Of a stretch of DNA of 64,000 bases, positions 11,755-22,145 are shown piece by piece. The notes beneath the pieces were generated by a model. It saw nothing but the letters and a program-made list of their open reading frames with translations. It was not told the DNA's origin and did not search any database. The DNA comes from Eopsaltria australis. Taxonomy: Eukaryota; Chordata; Aves; Passeriformes; Petroicidae. The translations under genes and the position numbers were made by a program. The stretch lies in assembly GCA_034509425.1 (NCBI GenBank), contig JAVTVJ010000373.1, positions 1,827,497-1,891,496 of the forward strand, read 5' to 3'. How positions within the stretch are numbered: position 1 is the first letter of the stretch; every line of letters begins with the position of its first letter.

Positions 11755-11865
11755 GGCTGGTGGACTAATTTAATATAGCTTGGTCTCAGTTCTTTTAATT
11801 ATGTCTTTATAGTCTTTTAATTAGCCTGAATCCTACTAATTTAAACCACTCTTGTTCGGAGAGAC
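11755..11865. other. TAATT-rich block, possible conserved element
   Basis: Four TAATT/AATTA cores lie within about 80 bp (near 11766, 11797, 11819 and 11838). TAATT is the core bound by many homeodomain proteins. The block is AT-rich but not a simple repeat. A regulatory role is inferred only from motif density. Confidence 0.22.
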
Positions 11866-12640
11866 TTCTGCTGAGCAGCTGTTCCCGTTCAGAGCTTTCT
11901 CTGGGTTAGGAAGAGGAGCCTGGGACGTTTGCTGCTCCCCTCCAGGCTGTTTTTCTTAGTTTGCTGCATCAGCAAAAGGTTGCAGAATAGAAATGGTTCC
12001 TCTGAGATAGAGGAACGTGACTTACAAACCATTATTTGTGTCTGGAACCTGTTTACAAGGTTCAGACAATAAGGAAAACCAAACCCACGGTGTTTCCTTT
12101 GCATGCGATTCTGCTCCAGTTTCCCTTCAAACAAGGCAGGGATTAGGAACTTCAAGGACTGGGATGACAAGCTCATCTGAAAGGCAGGGCTCATCCAAAA
12201 TAAGAAGTGTCCTGGCAGCCAGGCTAACTTCAAGGGAAAGCAATTGGAAAGAGAGCTCCAGGAATTGCTATTTTATTCCTGCTGCATGCCAGACTGCTGG
12301 CTGCAAACCAGGCCTGTCCCAAGGGCTGTGCAGTCCTGAGAAAAAGAATTTGTTCCCTGGTGCACAGCACAAATCAAGATCCCAGCCCAGAAGTTCACAG
12401 GAGCTCAGGTCTCCTCTGTGAGGTGGCCCTGAATCCCCTTTGTCACTGAGCTCCAGGGGAAAAGAAATAGGATTTGCAAAAAAAGCAGCTTTCTACATCA
12501 CCAGCAGCTGGTGCTTCAAGCAGTGATGGCAAGTGCAGGGCTTGTGACCTCAGGGCTACTCCTCAGCTTCCAGCAGCACCCACCACCCTGCCAGGGCTCA
12601 GCTCTGCTCTTGGCAAGCAGAGGGTGTTGTCCAGAGTCAG

Positions 12641-12645
<5 letters not shown>
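11866..12645. other. non-coding stretch, nothing recognised
   Basis: Unique DNA. Overlapping frames on both strands (12017-12421 plus, 11889-12233 minus) oppose one another and neither is recognisable. Confidence 0.5.

Positions 12646-12683
<38 letters not shown>
12646..12683. repeat. A38 homopolymer tract
   Basis: Thirty-eight consecutive A residues. There is no AATAAA in the bases just upstream and no recognisable gene-derived sequence before it, so I see no support for a processed-pseudogene tail. It is a simple repeat, and its exact length is prone to sequencing error. Confidence 0.95.
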
Positions 12684-12688
<5 letters not shown>

Positions 12689-13079
12689 AAGACTGTGCAA
12701 CAGCTGTGAGGGATTATCAGTGTGTATCATGCTGTCCTGCTCTGCAAGAATAAAGTATGCTTTAAAGTTTAGGATAGGCATTATTGACTGCATTTAGTTG
12801 CTTGTGTCCCATCCTGGACAGGGGCTGCAGCGTGCCAGGAGTAATGCAAACACTCACAGGGGACAGTCCCTGCTAAGAAATCAAAGTGCAAGACAAGAGG
12901 GAGCCAGCCTGTTTCCCTTCTTTAATAATTCCTCCAAAACATTAGTCTTCCAAAAACAAATCCTGTGGATGGTCCGGGGAATTGAAATCCATCACAGCGA
13001 GACAAGCAGGCAGCATTGCTCTTGCTGCAAGTCAGGAGGGAGGTGGGAAGAAAAGGGAGAGATGAGGGGGAAAAGTGTC
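12684..13079. other. non-coding stretch, nothing recognised
   Basis: Unique DNA without a supportable gene or repeat. Confidence 0.5.
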
Positions 13080-13230
13080 ACCGTGGTGTGGCTCATTATC
13101 ATGCCTGCTCTGGTTGTTGTCTGAGTTTATAACCCAGGCTCCGTGGTACCACGAGAGCTCATTAATTTGGAGTCTGCGCTGGTGAGTCAAACGCAATTAA
13201 GAACAATCAAAGAAATGTCATCGTCAAATG
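13080..13230. other. possible conserved non-coding element with palindrome
   Basis: The block contains a perfect 12-bp palindrome, CGTGGTACCACG, at 13142-13153, made of two facing RUNX-like GTGG half-sites. CATTAATTTGG at 13160 and CGCAATTAAG near 13192 follow. It has several CpGs in a CpG-poor neighbourhood and no repeat character. It could be a regulatory element. This is inference from motif content only. Confidence 0.22.
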
Positions 13231-15304
13231 CACTTCATGGGTTTCTTTTCAAAGTTGCAGCATCTCTGTGATTATTTGTGGTATGGATTCACTGTGCTTC
13301 TCCAAACAGGCTGTGGTCACTCTTGCAGAAAGAGGAGCCCTTTGTAGCAGCAGCGCTGGCTCCGGGTGCTGCCGCCAGGGTTTTATGATTAGGAGGAGGT
13401 TTAGCAAAGTGCAGATAAGGACCAGGCTGGATTTTGCACACAAGGAAAATAACTGACCTGTGAAACCCAGTGCCAGCTGTCATGGAGGTTACACAGTACA
13501 GCTGGACCTGTGTGTAGATAAAGTTTATGGGTGATAAGAGTGCAGTGGTGGCTCGTGAACACACTGGCCTGGACACAGAGCTGGTGTAGAACTTCTTTAA
13601 ACTGGTGCTTGTTGATTGTTAACTCCACGGATGAGACACTTTTATGAGTTATACCTTTCCCTAAGCAGCACCTACCTGTCATTTATCTACAAAAAATGAG
13701 TGTCCACCCCCAGGTCTGAGGGTGGAGGAGGGGCACAGCTGCTTTGCTGTGTGGTTACCAGCAACCACACCAGGAGGGGCAGTGGGAAAGGGGACAGACC
13801 TCTCCTCCTTCAACCTTCCTGTGAGCCCACCTCTGTGTACACCAGGGAGCAGCCCAGGTCATAGACCCAGGGGACAGAGAGGTGGGAAACAGCACTCCAA
13901 AAATTTCCACTGACCCTCTTTTTCAAGGGGTGAGGACTTCTTTGAGTAAGTGTCTGTTCGCTTGCCAAAACAACTGGGAAACCAGATACTTCATGCTGCA
14001 GCACAACTGATTCCTGTTTGCTGATGCTTGGGATGCTTTTTGGGAGAAGTGCTTTCCAGTTTTCATCTGCTTTCAGACAAAGCATGATTAAATCTAATTT
14101 TCCATTGAGGGAGGGGAAAGAATACATTTCTGATGATGCTGAAGACTTTTAAATCTGTACAGGGGGATTATCACCCTGAGAAATCCGTGCTCTGTGAGGG
14201 GAGCTCTACTGGGGGATGCTGAGTTGAAGGAGGGGTGTGCCTTGTCTTGTGGCACGGCTGGGAGTAAAACACATGCAAAGTGTTCTAAGCCCTTTAAGCA
14301 ACTTGTCCAAACTAAAAGTACAATACATACTTTGGTGTCAGATAAAGCACAAGGTTCTCTGTTCATCAGTGCCATGAGCAGCCCTGGCTGCCCACCAAAG
14401 CTGGGATTTTCAGCAGGGTGAGATGCCATGGAGAGTCAGATGCCTGCATCCTCTTGACCTCTCTGCTTGCCAAAGGTGCTTCTTTCCCTTGGGTGGGCTG
14501 AATTTTGCCAGCTGCTGTCATCAGTCAAGTTTACAGCCTTTGCTGAAGCTGGAGGTGGCAACACAAGCACCCTGCCAAGCACCAGGGTGAAAGATTCACA
14601 CCTCTGTGATGGTGTTGTGTTTTCTCAGGTCTTTTGCTGGTGCAGCCTTCAAATTCCTCGGGAAAGTGTGAGTCTGCCTGCAGGAGGGAAATATGTGAAA
14701 AAGGGATTTAACTGATTGCCACCCATTAATTGTCCCATGATGATGGCCAAAAACCTCAGAGGAGATTCCTATTATTCTTCTTCTTGAAACTATTAGCCAT
14801 AACAATGGTTTTCCATATTAAGGTAATACCTGAGGTGTAAGATCACCAGCATCTGGTCTGATCACTAAAAAGTCAGGGATATTATAACCTTAAAACCAAA
14901 ACTAAAACTTCGGTAGGGATTTCTCAAATCCAACACGAAAAGCAGCTGAGAAAACCTCCTCCCAGCCAGAATCAAAGCCCCTTCCTCAGCTGGCCACTAA
15001 GGTTTTATTACCTTAATTTGCATTTCTTTCCCACATCAGTCATCCCCAGGGTGCCCGGTGTTTCTTGCTGCGCCCTGTAGAGGGAACTGTGTAATGTAGC
15101 AAAACAGTCCCAAAAGGTCTGGTGTGTCCCTTTCCAGGAAAGGGCGTCCCTCACCCATCCCCTCCATCCTTAAGCAGACCTCACATTTTCCACTCACATC
15201 ATTTGATCTCAGGTGGGCTGAGACTGACGCTGGACTGGGTTTCCCAGGCAAGACAAGGTGTCCACACGCCAGCTGTGGGCAGCAGCCAGAAGATGCAAAG
15301 CTGC
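13231..15304. other. non-coding stretch, nothing recognised
   Basis: About 2 kb of unique sequence. Open frames are 60-115 codons, overlap on both strands and show no familiar motif. Confidence 0.5.
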
Positions 15305-15348
15305 TTTTTTTCTTTTTCTTCTTCTTCTTCTTTTTTTTTTCCTTTTTT
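15305..15348. repeat. T/CTT low-complexity tract
   Basis: T-runs interrupted by CTT triplets, about 44 bp. The opposing minus-strand frame includes a poly-lysine stretch that comes only from this tract. Confidence 0.92.
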
Positions 15349-16230
15349 AAATTAGAAACAGCCAGTTGGTGGAATTTGTCCATTGCTGTGACTCATGGTG
15401 TCTCAGTTTTTGGGGGCTGCCAGTAACAAGTTAGGAAAGGGCTGTTTCAACCCAGGACAGAAGTGTCCAGAATTTCCAGGCTGCCAGCCAAGGGTGAGCA
15501 GAGCCCAGTGATTCTGGAGAGAGCAGCAGGCTCAGCACTACAGCTGAGGTTTGGGTCCTGTTTTATTGTCACTCATGACACTGAAATAAAAGGACTTGGG
15601 ACAATGTGGAGCAACAGAAGCTTTCCTTACTCCATGGCAAAGCGAGCCCTCTCCCACTCCCCTCTATCCAGTGCTGTGGACAGTTCAAGACCATTCAGTA
15701 AAAGCCTGGGAAAATAAAAAGCCACCTTGTCCACGCAAATGTGCCCATCTCTGCCCAGCTCAGAGCTCAGGGTGTTTTGCCCCTGCCCACAGAGGCAAGG
15801 GGCCAGGCAGAGCTTCAGAGCCATCACTCTGCAGATATTTTCTGATCCCATGAGTTGTCAATTCTGTCAAACTCCAATGTTGCTGATGTGGCAATGCACA
15901 GCCTGACTCAGAGCCTCTTGAAAGCAGCAGAAAGGTCTGACTGAGGCTGGAAAAACCACTGGTTTGGATCCACTTTTGTACTGATACTGATGATATGGAG
16001 GGAACGAGATCCAAGCTGGAAGTGAGTGGTGCTGAGGTCTGCAGATGCCCAAACACTCCCCTGGGATTCCTCCCCTGGAGAAGCTCATGTGTGTCCAGAA
16101 AATGCAAATCTCCTTGGAAAGGGATAGTATGTTGTCACGGTGGATGAGTATCCCCTAGCCTGAATTTCTTTTCATTCCCCTTGGAAATGTTGGAAAAAAC
16201 CAGTCTAACAACTAAAGACAAACAAGGAAA
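15349..16230. other. non-coding stretch, nothing recognised
   Basis: Unique DNA with no gene or repeat that I can support. Confidence 0.5.
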
Positions 16231-16254
16231 CAACAACAACAACAACAACAACAA
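16231..16254. repeat. (CAA)8 microsatellite
   Basis: Eight perfect CAA triplets followed by a few A residues. Confidence 0.95.
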
Positions 16255-16632
16255 AACCCCTCCAAATATTTATTTGGTGACACTTACAAGATTAATAAAA
16301 GAATTCCATTGGGTTTTAAGACCTGCAATTTTAACATTTCTTGCAGGACTGCAGCCTTGTGCAACCTGGGTTTGCTCTCTGCCCTACAAAATAGAGCAAT
16401 GCAGAGATCCCCTCATTTTTGATCTTTTTATTTTCTTTATTAAGAAAATCAATATGTAAAGGTAAGGAGCAAATTACCACTACCTTGCTGGCATTTTTAA
16501 CTTTGCTCATCAACACCATCCCTGACTGTGCAGTGGAGAAAAAAGCCTATCCTGTGCCATGATCCCACTCTCTCTTGCAGGGACCTTTCCCAGGTTTCCA
16601 CTCCATCCCATGGGCAGTGATGGCTCTTCTCC
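16255..16632. other. AT-rich non-coding stretch
   Basis: AT-rich sequence between the CAA array and the next CR1 copy. No recognisable feature is present. Confidence 0.45.
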
Positions 16633-16749
16633 CAGGTTGGATGGGGCTTGGAGCAACCTGGTCTAGTGGAAGGTTTCTTTGCCCATGTCAGGGAATGAGA
16701 TGATCTTTCAGGTCCCTTTCCACCCAAACCATTCTGTGATTCTGTGATT
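16633..16749 (+). mobile_element. CR1 LINE 3' end, 5'-truncated
   Basis: A sense-orientation CR1 3' block: CAGGTTGGATGGGGCTTGGA, CAACCTGGTCTAGTGGAAGG, a decayed 'GCCCATG' part, GATGATCTTTCAGGTCCC, then CCACCCAAACC and two ATTCTGTG octamers. About 115 bp survive, with no coding part. Confidence 0.93.
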
Positions 16750-18939
16750 TCCCATTTACAGCCACAGGACCCTCGTGGTGGTGGGACACAATTTGACTTT
16801 GGCAAGTGAATGGCAGCCAAACACACATTAATAAGAGGCTCACAGACTGTGGTGATGGCATTTATCTGGCCCATTTTCAGAGCAGAATCAGGGGTGAGGT
16901 GTCAATCTTCCCTCCTGCTCTTAACCTCTCTGAAGGGAGCAGGAGCCCTTGCTGACATTAAAGACGAAAGGGCACGAATATAGGCCAGACTTTATATAAT
17001 TATATAGGCAGGAAAACTGGGATGTCTCTTTGTAGAGGCTGGGAATGTTCCACTGGAAAACTAGGTTAGACTGAAAAAAAGAAAGAACCTCTGTAACCCA
17101 GAAATAGCTGGGAGGTTTAAGTATAATTTTCCAGCCCTGTGTTATTATGGTGCTAATTCAGGTCTGAGAAATAAATGTAGGTAAAGGTCTCCCAAGGTCA
17201 AGAGGAGAAGCAATTCACATTTACAGCTTCCTTTTCATAAAGAATCTCTTCTCCTAATTGAAAACTCGCCATTCACATGACATTGACTCCCCTCAGTGCA
17301 GGGAGGAATATTTGTGTTTAATTGATCCAATTATTAATTAATATATTTAAAAACAAGGCCATTCTTTGGAGCTGCCTGGAGCACATCCTTTCACCTGGAA
17401 GGTGAATTTTAGGAGCAAGAAGAGCCTGAAGGTCCTTCATGTGCCCTGGGAGCTGAGATGGAGGTAGCCAGCAGAGAGCTGGGAGCAGGGATGGGTGGGT
17501 GCTGCTCCTCCTCACAGCAAGGAGCTGTGATTTCAGCCTCCATCCCTGCAGCCTTCCCTTAGGCAGCGAGTGATGGCACAGCTCAGACTGAGCCAACTGC
17601 CTCAGGAAACCCAGAACAAGCTCACTGCAATGTTCATTGCCCTTTGAGTTCACATTTATTTTTTATTTGTGTGAGGCTGATGAAGATTAACTCTCTTTGT
17701 GGAGCACCGCCCCGCAAAGTGCTGCACAAGAAGGTGTTGTTAAGAGAACAACCTCAAAACCACATCAGCTCTCATCACTCCACAAAAACCTGCTTTTTGC
17801 TTAGAGCAAAATGGCCAGAGCTGCCAACATCTCTGCCCTGTCATGGGAGGAGATTTCTAAGAAATGTCAGTGATGAAAGGAAGGATGAGGAAGTTGGTGC
17901 AAGGCTTTTTCTGGGAAGGTGAGACATTTCCCTCGTCTGAAATGCCTGCATTTCAACAAGTGCTAGGAAGCTGGGCAGAGTGAAATGATCTGGTTGTGCT
18001 GACACCAGAGCCAAGAACACAAAGCCCTGTTGCTTTGGCATCTTCTAAGCTTTTGCTTCCCAGAAGCTCCCAAGCAGAGTGTGCATCTCCGTGGGAAGGA
18101 TCACCAGCAACTAGGCGTGTTTCCAAGGAATGACCTCTTGGACAGTGGTTGGATATCTGGTAGCAGATTCATCATACAGACACGCTGAAGCACAAAAACT
18201 GGTGTCCAGACCTATGACAAGAAGAAAAATTCATGGCTCTAAAATCAGAGTTCAGGGCAGGAAAGTGCAATGCTAGAAAAGGCTGAAACTGGAGGAATTG
18301 CGGGTTGTGACCAATCTGCTCTGGACTTTCTTCTTTCTTAAAGGTCAGGTCTTCACTGGGGCTTGAATTGTTTTTAACTTGGTTTCTTTATAACATGGAG
18401 CCCTCCAAGGGGCAGAGAGTGTGCGGGGCAATGAGGCTCATGAGGATTTGGGAGGGGAGCAAGGGCAGGAGGGAAGGCTCTGGTGTTACAACTCAGCCAC
18501 GATGCACAGAGCTGGAGGAGAGCAGCCTCCAGCAGCCCTACACGGGACCACTTGGGATTTAATTGCTTTTCTCCTTGGACTCCTTCTCCTGAGTGTGGTT
18601 TCAGCAGCCCTGCCAAGTCCACCGATCTGCCTGGCCAAGGCTGCAGGCTGAAAAAGGGTAAATAATCCTGAGCAGTGCTTCTCACTTAAAATTGCTCCTG
18701 GAAGCCAAAACACTGTCCCTTCTGGTTTTTATCCCCAAAGAGATGACAGGTGGTAACTCTTCTCTTTTTCTGAGATGAGTTTAACTCCAAATCCTGTAGA
18801 TTTTTTAAATAGGAGAGCTCAAACCTTGCTTTTTACAACTGATCACCTCTAAATACATCAAGATGACATTTCTTTGGCAAACTTGAGCAAGGCTCAGGCT
18901 AGATAACGGGTGGGTGAGAAGATAAATTCATAGACAGAC
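16750..18939. other. non-coding stretch, nothing recognised
   Basis: About 2.2 kb. A TATATAATTATATA palindrome-like motif lies at 16993-17006 within AT-rich DNA, and TAATTAATATAT occurs near 17335. No gene or repeat family is recognised. Confidence 0.5.
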
Positions 18940-19066
18940 AACACCAGGTTGTATGGGGCTTTTAGCAGCCTGGTCTAGTGCAAGGTGTCCCTGCCCGTGG
19001 CAGGGGCTTGGAACTGGATGATTTTGAAGATCCCTTCCAACCCAAACCATTCTATGGTTCTATGAT
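18940..19066 (+). mobile_element. CR1 LINE 3' end, 5'-truncated
   Basis: A sense CR1 3' block: ACCAGGTTGTATGGGGCTTT, AGCCTGGTCTAGTGCAAGG, TGTCCCTGCCCGTGGCAGGG, a GGAACTGGATGATTTTGAAG block, then CCCTTCCAACCCAAACC and degenerate ATTCTATG/GTTCTATG tail octamers. It has the same structure as the copies at 5993 and 16633. Confidence 0.95.
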
Positions 19067-20120
19067 CTACAAAATCTCAGCTTTTGAAGAGAAGTCCCTA
19101 AACCCCCAGACCCCACAGCAAGATTTTCATTCTGCCATTTACACTGCATATCTTTAAAGGCCAAAAGTGATTTAAAGGCCAACCAAGATTTGCCCTGGCT
19201 GGTGCAGAATGTGTCAGGTGGCACAATGTGAGATGTGAAATGAAGTGAAATCAGAAATACCAGCAAGGTCAGCTGCTGTCACTGTGGGACAGCAGGTAAA
19301 AATCACAAGTCTTGGAGAATTTCCTCATGTTTTTCTCTCCTGCATCATCCCACACTGGGACAGCAGACAGGGGTGGTGTGTGAACAATTTAGTGAAGAGT
19401 TTTGCTTGAGTTGGAAGGAGGTGAGTGTCTTAGCTTAAGCAAACACAGAGGACCTTGAAGCCACAGCTATTTTATCATCTGGGAGCAATACAGCTGCAAC
19501 CTCAGGCCAGCAGCTGTGCTCTTGTGAGTTTTGGACCTCGAAGAAAATGGGAGATAAAAGTTGCCTTTGATCTGACTGGACTAGGTTTTTACTGCAAAGT
19601 CCCTCCGTTTATGATTTACTGCAATTTTTGGTTGGATGAAGATGGGAATTGGGGGAAAAGGACCAGCACAGCTCGTGGGAGGGACAGGTCATTTGGAAAT
19701 CTGTGTCTGAGAGTCTTTAGGACTGTCTGCTGGGGCAGACAGGGAGCGGAGGCTGTTACCCTCCCCCTGCCCCCTCCTTCACAAGATATAGCCGTGCCTG
19801 AAATTGCTCAGTATCAGGGACCCGTCCAGAAACCCTTCCTTATCTCCTGACTAATCATGCCTGGATGAGGCCAAACTGAAGCTTGCTTCATCTCACAAAG
19901 GACTAAACAAACATTCTGGCTCCCGGTGATGCAACTCCAAGTTGATTTTTCCAGTTACTCAACTTCTCTCTCCCTACGTATAATGTGCTGAACTTTGAAA
20001 TAAATGCCTCTCTCAGCGATTTCAGCAATTTATGTCAAGAAAATCTGGATGCATCAAAGTGAGACATAATATTTTCTGACACAGCACAGGAATAAAGCTG
20101 CAGCAGTACATGTAGCTCCC
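19067..20120. other. non-coding stretch, nothing recognised
   Basis: Unique DNA. A 131-codon frame at 19455-19850 shows no family resemblance. Confidence 0.5.
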
Positions 20121-20228
20121 CAGCCTGCATCTCAGCTCTGCCACTGACAAGGTCTATGGCCAAGGGCAAGGTAGTTGAGCTGCCTGGTCCTCAGTTTCCC
20201 TGCTGCTGAAAAAGGGGATTGTGGCATT
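20121..20228 (+). mobile_element. MIR-like SINE remnant
   Basis: The order of blocks follows the conserved MIR core: CAGCTCTGCCACTGAC, a diverged 'tgtgacc' part, GGGCAAGGTAGTTGAGCTG, CCTCAGTTTCCCTG, then AAAAAGGGGATT. This matches the family core of CTCTGCCACT, then GGGCAAGT, CTCAGTTTCC and AAATGGGGAT. MIR is an ancient amniote SINE and is present in birds only as decayed copies. The copy is diverged and lacks the tRNA-like head and the 3' tail. Confidence 0.6.
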
Positions 20229-21099
20229 TATTGCAAGCAAAGGAAGGGGGGTGAATTCATACAATATACCTGTAGTGAGGGGAGAAGCTGTCTGTGAAGG
20301 AAAGGAAACGTGGACTCTGCTGTCTCAGCAGAGAGGATGCTTTATCCTCAATTTGTGCTAAAAAATACAGCATGTAAAGAGGTGTTGCTGATTATTCCTA
20401 AGAATCAGCAACATCCATTGCATTCAAAGAGCCTTTCCCATATGCTATTCCTGTTCTCTTGGCTGCTTCCCAACACGGGTCACAACCCCCTGTCTCTTAC
20501 AACTGCACTGATGTTCCTTTCCAATACAGGCTCCCCCTTCCCCACCAAAAATTCCTGCATGGAGTTGTAGGGAGCTCGGGGGGCTCAACCCCCAGAGAGA
20601 TGGAGCCCTGATGGGAGCTGAGGGCATTCAGATATTCATCACAGCAGGTCCCAGCTTCAGGAATCAGACCCAAAATTTCTGCTTTTATGCCAACAGCCTT
20701 GCTAATAAAAACAGCTTTTGCTTGAAACCCTGTGGTGAGAATCTCAGGAGCCTACAGGGTCCAAAATCCAGAGCATCCTTGTGAGTTATCTAAAGAAGAG
20801 GGAACTGCAGGAACTAAACAGTGCCTGGAGGTGCCTTTTTCACCCCATGAAGGCTGGGCTTGATGAACTTTTATCTTTCGGCTTGCATAACCTGCCATCC
20901 ATTCTGTTTACAGCAGGACACAAGAAATACCCAGCTTTGGCCATGAAAGTCTCAAAGGCAAAGTGTGGATTTGTCTCACTCCTGTGAATAGGAACCCTCA
21001 AAGAAGAAAGGTTCAGCTGGACAATCGAGTCTTTGATGAGGTCCTGTGACAGGAATTAATTTTCTTTGCACTTTATTAAGCCTTTTTTAAGACAACTTG
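20229..21099. other. non-coding stretch, nothing recognised
   Basis: Unique DNA with no supportable gene. Confidence 0.5.
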
Positions 21100-21190
21100 C
21101 CTTTTCACCCTTTTATCTTCACAACAACCTGACTGCACAGGGGTGAGCTGTTTCTTTCCTGATGTATAGACAGGAAGACTGAATTGTAGA
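21100..21190 (-). mobile_element. possible MIR-like SINE remnant, antisense
   Basis: Read on the minus strand, an ATTCAGTCTTCCTGTCTATA block is followed about 35 bp later by AGGTTGTTGTGAAGATAAAA. These correspond in order and spacing to the MIR core blocks CTCAGTTTCCTCATCTGTAA and AGGGTTGTTGTGAGGATTAAA minus one base. The divergence is large and the assignment is tentative. Confidence 0.42.
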
Positions 21191-21968
21191 AAACCCAAAT
21201 AAATGCCTCCACTGCATTCACACAGGTGGTCTGTGGCAGGGCAGAGACCTCACACAGCCCTCACCAAGCCATTCGGTGAAGGAAAATATTGTCCTGGAAG
21301 GCAAAAAAGAGTGACTTTTGGTTTCCCAAAATCCCTGTCACCCTGTTTGGGTGAGATTCCGTGTGGACAAGGCCTCTTTTAGTCCCAAGGCAAGGTTCTT
21401 GTGGTGTCCTCCAGCTTGGAGTGTTTTGCTCCCTCCTTTCTTTTCAGAGCCACAAGGAAAATACTCCCTTGGAGTTTTGCTGCCTGGGTCCAGCTCCATC
21501 CGAGCCATCTCTCCCGAGCAGTGCCAGGAGAGTGGCACTTGTGCCTTTGGCTCCTGAAGCTCAGCTGCATTGGGAGGTGCTGATCAGAGCTGAAGTGACC
21601 TCAGCTGACCCGAGCATCACATCCCCAGCCTCATCCAGCATCTGCAGAGCTCGGCCATGTTCCTTCCCAGCCCAGATACCTCCATTCCTGGCTGCTCTGA
21701 AAGGCTCTGCCTCCCCTGCCTGCTCCTGTAACCATCAAAGGGAATGCTGAGCCTTTGTCCTCACTCACAGAAACATTTCTTTAGCATTTTCGCCGAGCAC
21801 AAAAGCAATATTTAACATGAAACCTTCAGTGAGGGGTGCAGTGGAAGAGGAGGGTTTGGGCAGGTTTGTTCTTTCCCTCTGTGTTTCCTGGGTATTCTCA
21901 AGTTTTGACTGGATTTTGTCCATCTCTGGACCAAAGGTTCCTTCCTCTCTCCATCTGGATTCATCCTA
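21191..21968. other. non-coding stretch, nothing recognised
   Basis: Unique DNA. The 129-codon plus frame at 21361-21750 has opposing frames and no known motif. Confidence 0.5.
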
Positions 21969-22145
21969 AGTAAATACATATATATGTGTATAAAGATTTA
22001 GTCTGTGTAGCTGTATGTGGGGCATGCAGGTTCTTGCTACCAATGTCAGTACAGTTATCAGAATGTTGATAAATATTCTTTATATATATGTGCATATATA
22101 TATATATATAAAGTGTATCTATGTATAAAGTGTATAACATAAATT
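21969..22145. repeat. TA/TG-rich low-complexity region with (TA)n
   Basis: Alternating TA runs (about 22079-22111, interrupted by TGCA) with nearby ATATATATGTGTATA and TGTATCTATGTATAAAG. This is a degenerate TA/TG microsatellite. Confidence 0.85.

Noticed and set aside
12646..12683. A38 tract as the tail of a processed pseudogene
   Set aside because: No gene-like sequence or AATAAA upstream, and no target duplication seen.
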